Below, piece after piece: positions 12,291 through 22,134 of a stretch of 64,000 bases of DNA. The DNA is from Symbiodinium natans (Eukaryota > Sar > Dinophyceae > Suessiales > Symbiodiniaceae): NCBI GenBank assembly GCA_905221605.1, contig CAJNDS010000779.1:694501-758500 (forward strand). The letters are read 5' to 3'. A program made the translations under genes and the position numbers. The notes below the pieces were generated by a model. The model saw nothing but the letters and a program-made list of their open reading frames with translations. It was not told the origin of the DNA and searched no databases. How positions within the stretch are numbered: the first letter of the stretch is position 1; the number at the start of each line of letters is the position of its first letter.

Positions 12291-12412
12291 AAACCCTAAA
12301 CCCTAAACCCTAAACCCTAAACCCTAAACCCTAAACCCTAAACCCTAAACCCTAAACCCTAAACCCTAAACCCTAACCCTAAAGTTTAGGCCCTAAACCC
12401 TACACCCTGAAC
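12291..12412. repeat. Interstitial telomere-type array (CCCTAAA)n
   Basis: About a dozen perfect CCCTAAA units followed by diverged ones, just 3' of gene C and immediately before the end of a minus-strand exon. Confidence 0.95.
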
Positions 12413-12415
12413 TCG

Positions 12416-12503
12416 TCAGACCACACGCCTGATCAGCAGCAAGGCCGCGATGAAGACAATCGCTAGACTTCCGCACGCTATGAGGATGACCAGGATGCCT
12501 GGC
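12416..12503 (-). CDS. C-terminal exon encoding a single membrane helix
   Basis: On the minus strand a CCAG acceptor (about 12504) is followed by a frame reading ILVILIACGSLAIVFIAAL then LLIRRVV and a TGA. That is about 20 hydrophobic residues followed by two Arg and a stop, typical of a C-terminal anchor with the tail on the cytosolic side. The rest of its gene was not identified with confidence; the minus exons at 15.3-18.9 kb are possible upstream parts, but plus exons lie between. Confidence 0.5.
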
Positions 12504-12571
12504 GGTTTAGGGTGTAGGGTTTGGGGTTTAGGGTTGAGGGTTTAGGGCCTAGGGAGCAAGGAACGAACATC

Positions 12572-12677
12572 CGAAAAGAGGGGTACCCTTTTTGAAGGGT
12601 TCCCTTCAAGAGGATTTTGTATTCTATTTGGGGGGGTATATCAACGGGGTCCCCCTACTTTGGGAAGTACCCATGTA
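12572..12677. mobile_element. Family 1 inverted-repeat element
   Basis: About 105 bp with complementary ends: GGGGTACCC near one end and GGGTCCCCCTA plus TTTGGGAAGTACCC near the other. Related copies are at 15489-15586, 18148-18229, 34764-34853 and 48743-48801. Confidence 0.6.
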
Positions 12678-13114
12678 GATTGAATTACAGCTCATCTCTG
12701 CGAAACATCTCCCAGGCACTTCGGGACACTTCGTGAACCGAACCCTGCATCGGGCCTGATGGCTTTCCTTGGCTGAGCTGCGGTGGTTGGGGTTCGGGGA
12801 CCAGTGATGACAAGGGCAAAAAGACTACGCAAGACCATAAGAGATCAGCTTTTGTTTCCACCCACCCTAGCCGACCTGGGTCGGACCCACTGACTTCGCG
12901 GCCTCCATGATGAGCAAGTAGACGTGGGTCGGTACCACGCCCAAAACCCTAAACCCTAAACAGGCAAAACTTGTTAACTGGAGCCCGGAAGTTTCCTAGA
13001 AGCTGCCCTCAACTTGAGCCTTGAGCAAAAAGTAGGCTTGTGAGCTTTTTTACTTTAGGGCCACAGAGCCACGCAGCTCTGACTCATCTTCCACGCCTTT
13101 ACGCAACATTGGCT

Positions 13115-13237
13115 GAAAACTGCAGCCACGGCTCTTGGCGCCTCTTTCTGTGCTCGGACGCCGACGAGAAATGCAGCAAGCCTAAGTGCCAATCCATACC
13201 GGAGGCTGAATCATCGCCGAGACTTTCCCCTTTATGA
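13115..13237 (+). CDS. Possible Cys-containing exon
   Basis: The frame reads CSHGSWRLFLCSDADEKC then SKPKCQSIPEAESS and a stop at 13237. Five Cys in about 35 residues and no internal stop suggest coding, but no splice partner or family was recognised; the opposite strand is also open. Confidence 0.25.
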   Translation, partial: ENCSHGSWRLFLCSDADEKCSKPKCQSIPEAESSPRLSPL

Positions 13238-13755
13238 TCTCTTATCAAGCTAGCAGAAACTCCAATTATTCCATCTCTTGGAGCAATGGCATGGCAATGG
13301 CATGGGCTGGACCTCATGGGATGAACTGTTCGTGTCCTGCAGGCCACCTTTTCCTACCTTCCCCAAAAGCCAGCTGGGCTGCTGGCAACATCGCGAGAAG
13401 CTGCTTTGGCGATGCTGTGGCCATCATGGCTGTACGGCTAGAGCAGCCTGCAGGAGAACACAACAATCTTGGAACCATGCGCCGACAATCGCCCCACCAC
13501 CCCCCCTCGTGTGAACATCCCCTTGGGGTAGGTAACGGTATGTATGTATATACGATATGCGAACCAATCCCCTCATGGGCCCAATCCAGCGGCAAGTGGG
13601 TTTGTAGCCTGAACTCACAACCGTTCATTGTTGAAAAGCCGTAAGCCTATGCTGCCGAGTCCCTGAGCAAGTCACCCCTAAGAAGCTCTGACAAGCCATA
13701 AGCCCCAAACTTTATGTAAAACCCTAGAAACCCTATAAACCCTCTTTTTACCCCA

Positions 13756-13863
13756 GTCCACTCCAGGCCTGGCCCTCCAAGTCACCCGCGGACTTTCGGG
13801 AGGCGCCAGTGGCTGAGGGGTTGAAACGGCTGAGGGACGACATTGGCGACATGCCCTTCTTTG
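13756..13863 (+). CDS. Exon of unknown gene
   Basis: Lies between a CCCAG acceptor and a TTTG|GTATCC donor. The frame reads PLQAWPSKSPADFREAPVA then EGLKRLRDDIGDMPFF, an amphipathic, plausible coding segment. Telomere-type repeats flank it on both sides, as for other exons here. Confidence 0.42.
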
Positions 13864-14103
13864 GTATCCCTAAGCCCTTGTAACCCCAAACCCAAAACCC
13901 CAAACCCCGAACCCTGAAGCCGGACGATTCGTCGACATGTAGAACGATGCTGGGCAAGCAAAAAAATCATGATACCATTCAGATATATTTATATATAGTT
14001 TAATCAGCACTGAAAACCAAACAGTCATAATATTACATGCTTTTAAGAATATATGGTTCCCAATCTGGAGTATACAATTCAAATACACATGTACCAATAG
14101 TGC

Positions 14104-14270
14104 CACGTCACGTGCACAATAAGTCAGCCCCTTAAGGGTTTTGGGGACCCTTTTTGAAGATGCTTAAGGGGAAAAGTATAAGGGCCATAATGGGAGTATA
14201 TTGAGGGGAACCTTTAGGGATACAACCTTGGGGGCACGAATCAAAAAGCCCCAAACCCGAAACCCTAAGC
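14104..14270. other. No gene seen; AT-rich and repeat sequence
   Basis: This stretch and 13930-14103 before it contain AT-rich DNA, a CCTTTAGG/CCTTAAGGG-rich segment that may be an eroded inverted-repeat element (about 14130-14235) and one diverged telomere-type unit. No supported exon. Confidence 0.45.
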
Positions 14271-14428
14271 GAATGTTGGGGTGTGCGACCTCGCAAGCAG
14301 GTCCCAAGCATGTCGGGTTGACTCTCCATTTCAGTGCATGCCTTTGTTTGCACTAGTCCCAGGCAACCTGGAAAAATAACCATGCTGTCGGGGATCCTAG
14401 TGAACTTTCATGCCAACAGTACATTATC

Positions 14429-14635
14429 ATGCCGCAACTTCAGGACTTTCGCGGCGACACCCTCTCTTTGTATACGGGGGAACATCCCACACCCTACAGT
14501 TTGGACAGAAAGGTCTTCAAAGCAACACACTCGAGACCAGGCCGTACACGCTTTGGCACTAAAACGACGTGTCTGGACTGTACGGGCAGGGACAGGGATG
14601 TTGCACCCAGGACTTTTATCGAAGAAGGACCGTGA
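14429..14635 (+). CDS. Exon or small ORF with CxxC, unknown
   Basis: ATG 14429 to TGA 14635. The frame reads DFRGDTLSLYTGEHP, SLDRKVFKATHSRPGR and TTCLDCTGRDRDVAPR. Charged, non-repetitive composition looks coding. It may be an internal exon rather than a whole gene. A further Cys-containing stretch (PLVDCPHISCKIDLRGNCTT) follows at about 14741-14803 and could be the next exon. Confidence 0.4.
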   Translation: MPQLQDFRGDTLSLYTGEHPTPYSLDRKVFKATHSRPGRTRFGTKTTCLDCTGRDRDVAPRTFIEEGP

Positions 14636-15362
14636 TTCGCCTGTACTGTACTTGTGACTAGTGGGCCCCTGCTTGTAGCGGGTGAGACAGCTAGGTTGAA
14701 ACCCTCAACTCTAAACCCTAAGCACGGAAGGTGAACCACCGCTTGTCGACTGCCCTCACATCAGCTGCAAGATCGACCTCAGGGGGAATTGCACGACTGC
14801 TGGATCCCTTTTTGCATTCAGGGTTTAGGGTTTAGGGGAATGCCCTGAACCCTTTCCACCCAAGTGCTCGCGACTTCTTTATTTGCGAGGTGTATGAAAG
14901 GGTGTGATCTGCAGCCTCAACTAAGGGACACTGCGGGAAGCGCCGAGGGCCAGGCCCTTCAGCAACATCTCCTTGGTGAAAGGCACGAATCAATCAGTGC
15001 TACGCGTTTGCTACGAGTCTCCTGGAACATCATGTTGCAGCTGCTCTGTCCTGGACTATGGGTGTAGCCTATGTAACAACCCTAAACCCTATAGCTTAAC
15101 CCCAAACCCTTAACCCTTTTGCAGCAGGCTTGGAAGGGTACGCCAGGACATGTTCAGGCCATGCAGTCTTCACAGGAGCTTCCAAGGCCTCCAGTTTCTG
15201 AACCCTTAACCCTGAACCGCCTAAACCCCTAAAACCCTAAACCCCTAAACAAGGCCGAGCGTCGTAGACTCGATGGGCGTACTGCATCACTGCTGCGTCG
15301 CCGGAGGCTCCACGCAAACATTGACCTGCGCAGCTCCAACTCCCAAAGCGCACTGCCCCGAA

Positions 15363-15423
15363 GCCTAAACCCTAAACCCTAAACCCTAAACCCTAAACCC
15401 TAAACCCTAAACCCTAAACCCTT
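15363..15423. repeat. Telomere-type array (CCCTAAA)n
   Basis: Eight or nine perfect units followed directly by CCCTTTTGAAAGG. Confidence 0.95.
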
Positions 15424-15488
15424 TTGAAAGGTGAGAAAGGTCAGGTGCTGCCAACTCAGCCTCCCAGTGCTGCAGTATATGGGGGTTT

Positions 15489-15586
15489 CCGAAAATAGGG
15501 GTACCCTTTTTTGGGGGTCCCTTTAAGGGGATTCTGGTCCATTTAGGGTATAAACGGGGTACCCCTATTTTGGGAAATGCCCCTGT
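15489..15586. mobile_element. Family 1 inverted-repeat element, best copy
   Basis: Ends are TTTCCGAAAATAGGGGTACC and, as the complement of the other end, TTTCCCAAAATAGGGGTACC; 18 of 20 bases match. About 98 bp in total with no coding capacity, so a MITE-like element. Confidence 0.75.
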
Positions 15587-15599
15587 CTCCGTTCAAAAT

Positions 15600-17188
15600 C
15601 AGTCTGAGCTCCGTGCATTTGTTGCACCGCTGGCGACGAGGGAAGTTGATGTTGCCTTAGGACATGCTCCGAACTCCCTCGCCAATCCTGACGTGTAGTT
15701 TGGAATGGCTTAGGGCTTATAGGGTTCATAGGGTGTAGAGGCTTTAGAGGTTTCAGAGGGTTTGTAGGGTTTGGGTTTAGGGTCTAGGGCAGGGTAGAAC
15801 CCCCAAACCCTTCACCGCCAGATGAACTTCATACCCTGTTTACCCTAAACTCTAAACTCTAAACCGCCAGATGAACTCCATACTTGTGGTCGAGATGCCG
15901 CAGCCTTCACAGCGCCAGTTGCCGTCCTGCGCCCCCCCCCCCCCCCGTGCGTCAGGGTTTAGGGTTTAGGGTTTAATTAGGGTTTGCCGAAAACCCACTA
16001 CTACATGCACAGACACACACACACAGAGAGAAGGGTCTAACGGCTATAGAGTGTCTATCCTAAGCTCATAATCTCGATGGCTCGGCATCCTCAAGCGGGA
16101 TGCGCTAGCAGTTTAGGCTTCGGCTTTTCGGGTTATGGGGTTAGGGAAATGATGAGAGAACCATCAGGCGCAATGTAGAATGACACAGCTTTCAGATGCT
16201 CACCAGTTTGGGACGCGGCCGACCTTTTTATCCGCCGACCCAGCGCTTGCGCAAGCAACGCGGCAGATGTCTTTGAGACTCGTGCGGACAGAGCTGCTTC
16301 CTGGCCAGCGGCCAAGCACCGAATGGGCAAGAGACCGTACACCCTAAACCCTCAACCTTACTTGAACCCTACCGGACCGTTACCCCTCACGGGAATTGGA
16401 TCCCAAAAGGCTTGCAGTTCTCGTTGTTGCACTGCTCAGGGAAATCGTAGCCCAGGCAGACGAAGTCCTGCGCGTACACCTGGCGGTGGCACTTCGGGCC
16501 CTAAGCCCTCAGAAGCCCTTCTCCCCAAACCCTAAACCCTAAACCCTAAACCCTAAACCCTGAACCCTAAACCCTGAACCCTGAGCTCTCAGGCTATATT
16601 CACTCCAAAGCCCTTTTCAACCCCTTCAGGCGGAAGTCACAAGCCCCTCGCCCCTGTTTCACCCTGGATGCCTAAGCCCTACCCTAAATTACCCTTGTTT
16701 GAACCCTAAACCCTTTTTTTCTGAATTCTCACTGGTCGTCTGCAGAAACATCCAGGCTTCCGGCAATTTTTGGGCTTAGGGGCTTTAGGGTTTGGGGGGG
16801 GTCTAATGTTTGGAGGGGGCGGATAAGGGTTTAGGTTTGGGGATGTTTGGGGATGTTTTGGGTTTAGTGCGACTGAGAGCCATATTTGCAGACAAGAGCT
16901 ACCTTGCTAGAACCTTCTGCCAACTCGCCCTTGGATTCCTCAGGGCGAAGAAGTTGAGACCTTGCAGAAATCCATCCACCCCCTATAAACCCTACGAACC
17001 CTAAACCCTAAACCCTAAACCCCAAACCCCAAACCCCAAACCCCAAACCCCAAACCCTAAACCCTAAACCCGAAGCCGCCTTGCAGACGGAGCAGATTGT
17101 GGGTATGTGGGCGAAGATGGCATTGAAGTACTGCTGCTTCAGGTCGCTATCGCCACTGGAATTCTCCTCCATCGCCTCATATGGCTCA
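15600..17188 (-). CDS. RanBP2-type zinc finger protein, partial exon set
   Basis: Minus exons, 5' to 3': ~17188-17066 (EENSSGDSDLKQQYFNAIF then HIPTICSVCKAA), ~16502-16386 (CHRQVYAQDFVCLGYDFPEQ, CNNENCKPFG), ~16325-16145 (SKTSAALLAQALGRRIKR, AVSFYIAPDGSLII), ~15931-15899 and 15655-~15600. The last two join in phase (G|GC) to give NWRCEGCG|NINFPRRQRCNKC, which fits the RanBP2 zinc finger W-x-C-x2-C-G-x-x-N-F-x2-R-x2-C-x2-C almost perfectly. Such fingers bind ubiquitin or single-stranded RNA in known proteins; which applies here is unknown. The intron between the halves has a GC donor (GCATCT) and carries telomere-like repeats. Whether all listed exons belong to one transcript is inference. Start and stop not found. 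Confidence 0.5.
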
Positions 17189-17190
17189 TG

Positions 17191-17350
17191 TTAGGGTTTA
17201 GGGTTTAGGGTTTAGGGTTTAGGGTTTAGGGTTTAGGGTTTAGGGTTTAGGGTTTAGGGTTTAGGGTTTAGGGTTTAGGGTTTAGGGTTTAGGGTTTAGG
17301 GTGTAGGGTTTAAGGTTTAGGGTTAGGCGGGTTTAGGGTTTAGGGTTTGG
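17191..17350. repeat. Telomere-type array (TTTAGGG)n, long
   Basis: Roughly 18-20 perfect TTTAGGG units with a few diverged ones at the right end, starting immediately 5' (minus sense) of the exon at 17188. One of the two longest perfect arrays in the window; the other is at 17941-18075. Confidence 0.96.
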
Positions 17351-17455
17351 GCTCTCTAATGATTTAATACTCCTTGTCATGTTCGCGTTCGGGTTTAGGG
17401 TCTGGGATGTGGGGTTTGGGGTTTGAAGTTTGGGGTTTAAGCTTATACTTGACGA

Positions 17456-17658
17456 ACTATTGCTTAAGGGGTATTGCGCTGGCTCCCCGGGAGAGTTGCA
17501 TGACCTAGGCCCGAGGAGCCCTTTGTGAAAAAAGGACCCCAAGGGAAGGGCCTCCTGTCCATGTATGGATGCCCTAAACGGAAATCTGACCACTAGGGTA
17601 TTTACCCTTATAAGAAGAATAGATTGCCCCTTTTTGTACGTTCTTAAGCAAATACTAG
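17456..17658. mobile_element. Family 3 inverted-repeat element, long copy
   Basis: Left end CTATTGCTTAAGG and right end GTTCTTAAGCAAATACTAG are complementary. About 200 bp, longer than the other family 3 copies (about 93-136 bp). Confidence 0.55.
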
Positions 17659-17740
17659 GTGAGTACCAGGGGTGGGCCAAGACATCCCAAAGCCCACTCC
17701 CTAAACCTTGAACCCGAAAACCCTAAACCCTTTAAACTTT

Positions 17741-17832
17741 TTAAGGCTGGAACTGAGGCCAGCTCAGCAACCCAAAAGCCTATAAACCCTAAACCCTTCT
17801 TTAAGACTGGAGCTGAAGCCAGCGCAGCAAAC
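17741..17832. repeat. Two imperfect copies of a 33-bp segment
   Basis: AAGGCTGGAACTGAGGCCAG (17742) and AAGACTGGAGCTGAAGCCAG (17802) head near-identical segments separated by a short telomere-type run, an apparent small tandem duplication that includes the repeat. Confidence 0.6.
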
Positions 17833-17862
17833 CTGAAACCTAAACCCTAAACCCTAAACCCT

Positions 17863-17935
17863 GAGCGCAGGCCTGCAGGTCGATCTGCGTGAGCCGGCCG
17901 AGCTCCTGGCCCGGGAAAAAACGAAGAGGAAGCCG
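17863..17935 (-). CDS. Short minus exon, unknown
   Basis: The minus frame reads LPLRFFPGQELGRLTQIDLQ then ACA, open and coding-like, between telomere-type arrays. Possibly an upstream exon of the zinc-finger gene. Unrecognised. Confidence 0.35.
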
Positions 17936-17940
17936 AAGGG

Positions 17941-18120
17941 TTTAGTAGGATAGGGTTTAGGGTTTAGGGTTTAGGGTTTAGGGTTTAGGGTTTAGGGTTT
18001 AGGGTTTAGGGTTTAGGGTTTAGGGTTTAGGGTTTAGGGTTTAGGGTCTAGGGTCTAGGGTGTAGGGTTTTAGGGTTTTGGGGTTTTAGGGTTTTCGGGT
18101 TTAGAGTTCAGGGTTTAGGG
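17941..18120. repeat. Telomere-type array (TTTAGGG)n
   Basis: About 16 perfect units, then TCTAGGG, TGTAGGG and TTTTAGGG variants toward the right. Confidence 0.95.
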
Positions 18121-18299
18121 TTGCCGTGACGTCTACTTGGGGGTTTACGAAAATAAAGGGACCCCAAATAGGAGTCCCCAGAGGGTAGGATTCCCTTAGA
18201 ATAAGGTGCCCCTACTTTCGGAAACCCTCACTTGGAGGTTCAGTGCCACATAGAGAAGTAGGGTGCAGTGTTACAAACCAACTCCAGCTAGCCCTCTTG

Positions 18300-18470
18300 G
18301 AGCCCTCCTTGTATGAATCCACGAACCTCCATGTAGAATTCAAGGTTTAGGGAGGGCTTCGTCTGCAGCATAAAGAGACCAAAGTCTCGAAGCATCACCC
18401 GTCGCGCTTGCGCAGACAGGCCTAGATGCACAAGACTGTGGCGTTTGGAAAACAAAATGATCATGTCCAA
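18300..18470 (-). CDS. Minus exon, unknown
   Basis: The minus frame reads MIILFSKRHSLVHLGLSAQA then RRVMLRDFGLFMLQTKP. Plausible coding composition; its low-coordinate end runs into one telomere-like unit. No family recognised. Confidence 0.33.
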
Positions 18471-18659
18471 CCTGGGGGCGTCTATAATACCATGTACCCC
18501 TTACAGTTAGGGCACCCACCAGGCCACCAGAGTGCACACACATCTAGCTAGAATCATGGCTTCGCGTGACCGGCCAATACGCTGAACAGCCAATGCGCTT
18601 CGTCGCAACTCGCAACCGAAGGCTGAACGCCATGCAACCAAATTGTAGGCGGTTCTGAT

Positions 18660-18775
18660 TAGCACCTTGCCTTAAACCCTTAGCCCTAAAACATGATTAA
18701 CACCATGTTGCCTTAAACCCTTAGCCCTAAAACATGATTAACACCCATGTTGCCTTAACCTAAGCCCTAATTTCT
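18660..18775. repeat. Three tandem copies of a ~48-bp unit
   Basis: The unit contains CACC(C)ATGTTGCCTTAAACC and CTTAGCCCTAAAACATGATT; two good copies and one eroded copy. It incorporates a telomere-like CCCTAAA. Confidence 0.75.
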
Positions 18776-18858
18776 GACTAGCCGCAAGCCTCGAGATCCC
18801 GGCTGAAGTTTGCCACCTCCAGGAGGAAGTCCCAGGCTATCGGGTTGCCAGCCCTGCA
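18776..18858 (-). CDS. Minus exon, unknown
   Basis: The minus frame AGNPIAWDFLLEVANFSRDL then EACG is open with coding-like composition and follows CTGCAG on the minus strand. Confidence 0.38.
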
Positions 18859-18897
18859 GATTAAAGTGGGTTTAGGGTTTATGGTTCAGGGTTTAGG

Positions 18898-19078
18898 GTA
18901 TATGTATATATAATCTATATATATGTATATATACATATATTTTTTCATATATGTATTTCTTTATTTCTTTACTTATCTGTGTTTGTAGATGAATGTATGT
19001 ACATATTATATAGATATACGCACATGTATACATGCAGATCTATGTTTTGTTATATATATATATATATACACGTACTTC
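18898..19078. repeat. AT-rich (TA)n/TATG simple repeat
   Basis: TATATATGTA-type simple sequence. Similar tracts lie at 31999-32075, 34196-34265, 34960-35105, 42030-42105, 44215-44245 and 52438-52485. Confidence 0.85.
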
Positions 19079-19079
19079 T

Positions 19080-20190
19080 CGGAATGGGGTTGCTAGTAGG
19101 GTTCCCCGCGCAAATAGGGGGCACCTTTGTCGGATGCAGGTCTTGGGTCAGTTAAATTTTTGGCGTCTGCGCACTGCAGGGTTTAGGGTGTCCGGTTTAC
19201 AGGGTTTAGGGTTTAGGGTTTAGGGTTTAGGATTTAGGGTTTAGGGTTTAGGTATGCCGCCATGTGGCATGTCAGTCGCAGAGAGGAAGTAGCTCTGCGT
19301 CGCATGCTCGCAGCTCCTGCGCCAAATGTGACCCGATCTACATGTCACTGCAGGTCTGTCGGTCCTACCTCAAGAACCCCATCTACTTTTGTTACGCTGT
19401 TGGTTGCCTAAGAATCCTATAAGGGGGGTTGTACAGAAACAGCCTGCAAGTAAGTACCTTTTGGGTTCTTATGGTGCTTTGCCCTACACATCCCTTGTAT
19501 ATACCTTCTCTATGCTCTGTATTTTCCTGCAGCCCTAAAAGGGCCACTTTTTGATAACCCCTGTGGGCCCCTTCTTAGAAGTAGCTGAAGGCATGACGCC
19601 TTCTGTATGGTTTAGGGTCTATAGGGTTTAGGGTTTAGGCTGGTGAACCCGGTGGGGGGAGTGGGGTGGGTGGGGGGGTGGGGTGGGGGTGGTTGGGTGG
19701 GCATTTGTATTTTGATAGAAATCGGGGTGGGGCGAGGGGGGCTGCTAGAAGTTGCGCCGATGGGCAAAATGGGCATACAAGAGACCAAAAGCCTACTTTC
19801 TCATCTTGGAGTCCTGGTCCCTGGTAGAAGGGCATGCTTCTTGGTTGGATACGAATAAGAGACCGTGTAGGGCTGGCTTAAATTACCACTGAAGTTCTTT
19901 GCAGTTCCGATTCCGTGATGAAACTGCATTTGCTGGAATTCCGCCAAGCGCATGACTCAGTTTCGTCCGTTCGAGGAACTGCGCAGCAGAAAGGAAGTGG
20001 AAAGGCGTTCTAGGGCAAAGGGCTCAGGGCTTAAATTGGGCCTGATTCATACAAGTGTAGCACGATACAGTGTCGTCTTGATGCCCTGGCTTCAGAGCTT
20101 CTTTTGCAAACGTCTCGCGCTCTGTCGGTGACACTGGCTCGCACACGACGGCGCGCAGTTGCAAAGCAGAACACCTGAAAACTCCACAGC
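19080..20190. other. Stretch without a supported gene
   Basis: It holds TTTAGGG repeats (19195-19255), a possible but strand-ambiguous exon near 19255-19350 (minus frame VTFGAGAASMRRRATSS, plus frame WHVSRREEVALRRMLAAP), a GTGGGG-rich tract (19655-19700) and unremarkable sequence up to the dehydrogenase stop. Confidence 0.45.
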
Positions 20191-21668
20191 TCAGGCACTG
20201 GTGTCCTCCCAATACCCGGGCACTTCGTTGAAGTTGGTGGCTGTGAAGCCACCATCTACGTACAACGTCTGCCCGGTTATGAAAGAGGCGGCATCGCTTG
20301 CCAGGAATGCAATGGGGCGAGCGACGTCCACCACTTCTCCCAAACGTTTCAATGGCTTCCTCTGCTTGAAGGCTTCAAGCAGCGTGCTCGAACCCTGCAC
20401 CAGCTCTGTCTGGATCAGGCCAGGGGCCACGGCATTGACACGGATGCCAAACCGTGCCCACTCTACCGCCAGGTTTCGGGTCATCTGGTCCATTGCCGCC
20501 TTGGAGGCAGCGTAAGGGAAGCCCGTGGGTATGTGCCCGCGGCCCGCCACAGAAGAGATGTTCACCACAGCAGCCCCTCCACGGCGTCGCTCGCGGCTTG
20601 CCGCGCTTGCCCTTCGAAGCAGGGGAAGCGCAGCTTGCGAGAGCCACATGCAGCTCATAAAATTGGTGCCGAACACCTTCTCGAAGTCCTCCTGGTCGTA
20701 GTCCTCTGCCTTCTTGCGAATATTGGTGCCGCAGTTGTTGACCAATATATCCAGTTCCTGCCAAGGAAGCTTCTGGATCAGCGTCCTGACGCCTTCCTTG
20801 TCGGATCCCGGAACACACTCTTCAAACCCTAAACCCTAAACCCTAAACCCTAAACCCTAAACCCTGAACCGCTTTATTGCATGGAGCTCCAGGCTCAACG
20901 ACACACCCAGGGTTGGCGGCATGAAGGCCCAGGGGGCCCAAATACACCCACCCTTCCACCCATCTGCGAAACCTAAGCCCAACGCCCAAAAAAGCCAACC
21001 TCCCCAAACCAACCCCTATACAGACCGAAAGGGCCTTTTTTTGAAAAGCCCTCGCCGCCCTAACCCCCGAGCTGCCTGTGTGGAGAGATCCGCTGCGATC
21101 GCATGGCAGCGGCCACCAGCAGCCAGCCGTGCTCGGGTGGCCTCCAGGTCGTCCGCGCCCCGGGCGCAGATGGCCACCTGCTTACCAGGCCTTTCGGGCT
21201 TTAGGGGGTCTTGAGTCGGCCCACCTGGAAGGACTCTTTCAATCTAAAAGCGCAAAGAGTGATCTTGAAATGATTATAGAGAATCCTGCCTACCATCGTA
21301 GGGAATCCTGTTTACCACGCTGCAACAGCCCTCCAAGTCCTAGAAACCCCAGGTTCCCCTAAACTAAATACACCCTAGACCTGCCCCCAACAAGAACCCG
21401 TTTTGACCACGGAACAAAAATCTCCCTAGCTAAGCCCTATTGAGACCCTTTTTGCATCCTAACTCCTAGATCCTCAAACCCTAAACCCTAAACCTTATAA
21501 ACCCTAAACCCTAAACCCTAAACCCCAACTTCCCTCTTCAAACTGCGCCTCCGCACCCAGGGCCAGCAAGAGCTCCGCCGCTGCAGAGCCGATGCCCCGG
21601 GAGCCCCCAGAGACCAAGGCCTTCGAGCCCTTCAAGTCCAAGCCTAAGGACCTCGGAGTTGTTTTCAT
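20191..21668 (-). CDS. Short-chain dehydrogenase/reductase (tropinone-reductase-like), complete, 3 exons
   Basis: Exons 21668-21549, 21180-21076 and 20817-20191 give 40 + 35 + 208 = 283 codons, all phase 0, from ATG (MKTTPRSLGLDLKG) to TGA. Residues ~19-27 carry the NADP(H)-binding SGGSRGIG, with QVAICARGADDLEATRAR after it. NN-G is NNCGTNIRKK; catalytic Ser is in NISSVAG; the YxxxK pair is YAASKAAMDQ; then FGIRVNAVAPGLIQTEL and YVDGG at the end. This is a classical cytosolic SDR, closest in pattern to plant tropinone-reductase-like enzymes that reduce a carbonyl with NADPH; the substrate is unknown. Both introns have GC donors (GCGCAG, GCAGCT) and both contain telomere-type repeats. The usual NNAG motif has Cys instead of Ala. 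Confidence 0.85.
20823..20868. repeat. Telomere-type repeat at a splice acceptor
   Basis: About six CCCTAAA units on the plus strand, i.e. TTTAGGG in the sense of the dehydrogenase gene, ending only a few bases before the exon 3 acceptor (TTTGAAGAG|T). It occupies the place of a polypyrimidine tract. Confidence 0.9.
21476..21530. repeat. Telomere-type repeat in dehydrogenase intron 1
   Basis: CCCTAAA units with one CCTTATAAA interruption, inside the intron 21181-21548. Confidence 0.9.
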
Positions 21669-21679
21669 TTTTTTTTGGG

Positions 21680-21775
21680 GGGAAAGGGTTTAGGGTTTAA
21701 GGTTTAGGGTTTAGGGTTTAGGGTTTAGGGTTTAGGGTTTAGAGTTCAGAGTTCAGGGTTTAGGGTTTAGGGCTT
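21680..21775. repeat. Telomere-type array 5' of the dehydrogenase
   Basis: TTTAGGG units with TTCAGAG variants starting about 12 bp upstream of the start codon at 21668, so it would lie in the 5' leader, an intron or the promoter. Confidence 0.9.
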
Positions 21776-21837
21776 CTCTTCGGGTTTTTGCCACGTGGTA
21801 CACTCCTCGATTCTTGTTGTTTCTTGATTATTATTAT

Positions 21838-21872
21838 TATTTTTTTTTTTTTTTTTGGGGGGGGGGGGGGGC
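21838..21872. repeat. Poly-T then poly-G tract
   Basis: Homopolymer runs of T then G; a poly-C run then poly-A lies at 22047-22087. Such mirrored runs recur in the window (3727, 41666, 46488, 49001). Confidence 0.85.
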
Positions 21873-22045
21873 GTGTCTACAGAGTTGAGGGGTTTTGGGT
21901 TGTTCAAGCCCCCTGAAAGTAAAGCTGGCTATAAAGTCATGCGTATATCACACATAGGAACTCGGGACCGTGCAAACATATTTCCAAGTCGGCTACAGAC
22001 AAAAAAAGGTTCAGGGCGTAGATTTGTGGTTTCTCTCCGATAGCC

Positions 22046-22080
<35 letters not shown>

Positions 22081-22134
22081 AAAAAAACCCAAAAAATGAA
22101 AACTCTTGCAGGGAGCCTCATCTGCCAGCTCTGA

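Noticed and set aside
17191-18120. Real chromosome end
   Set aside because: Arrays are short, in both orientations and interspersed with exons, so they are interstitial and not a telomere.
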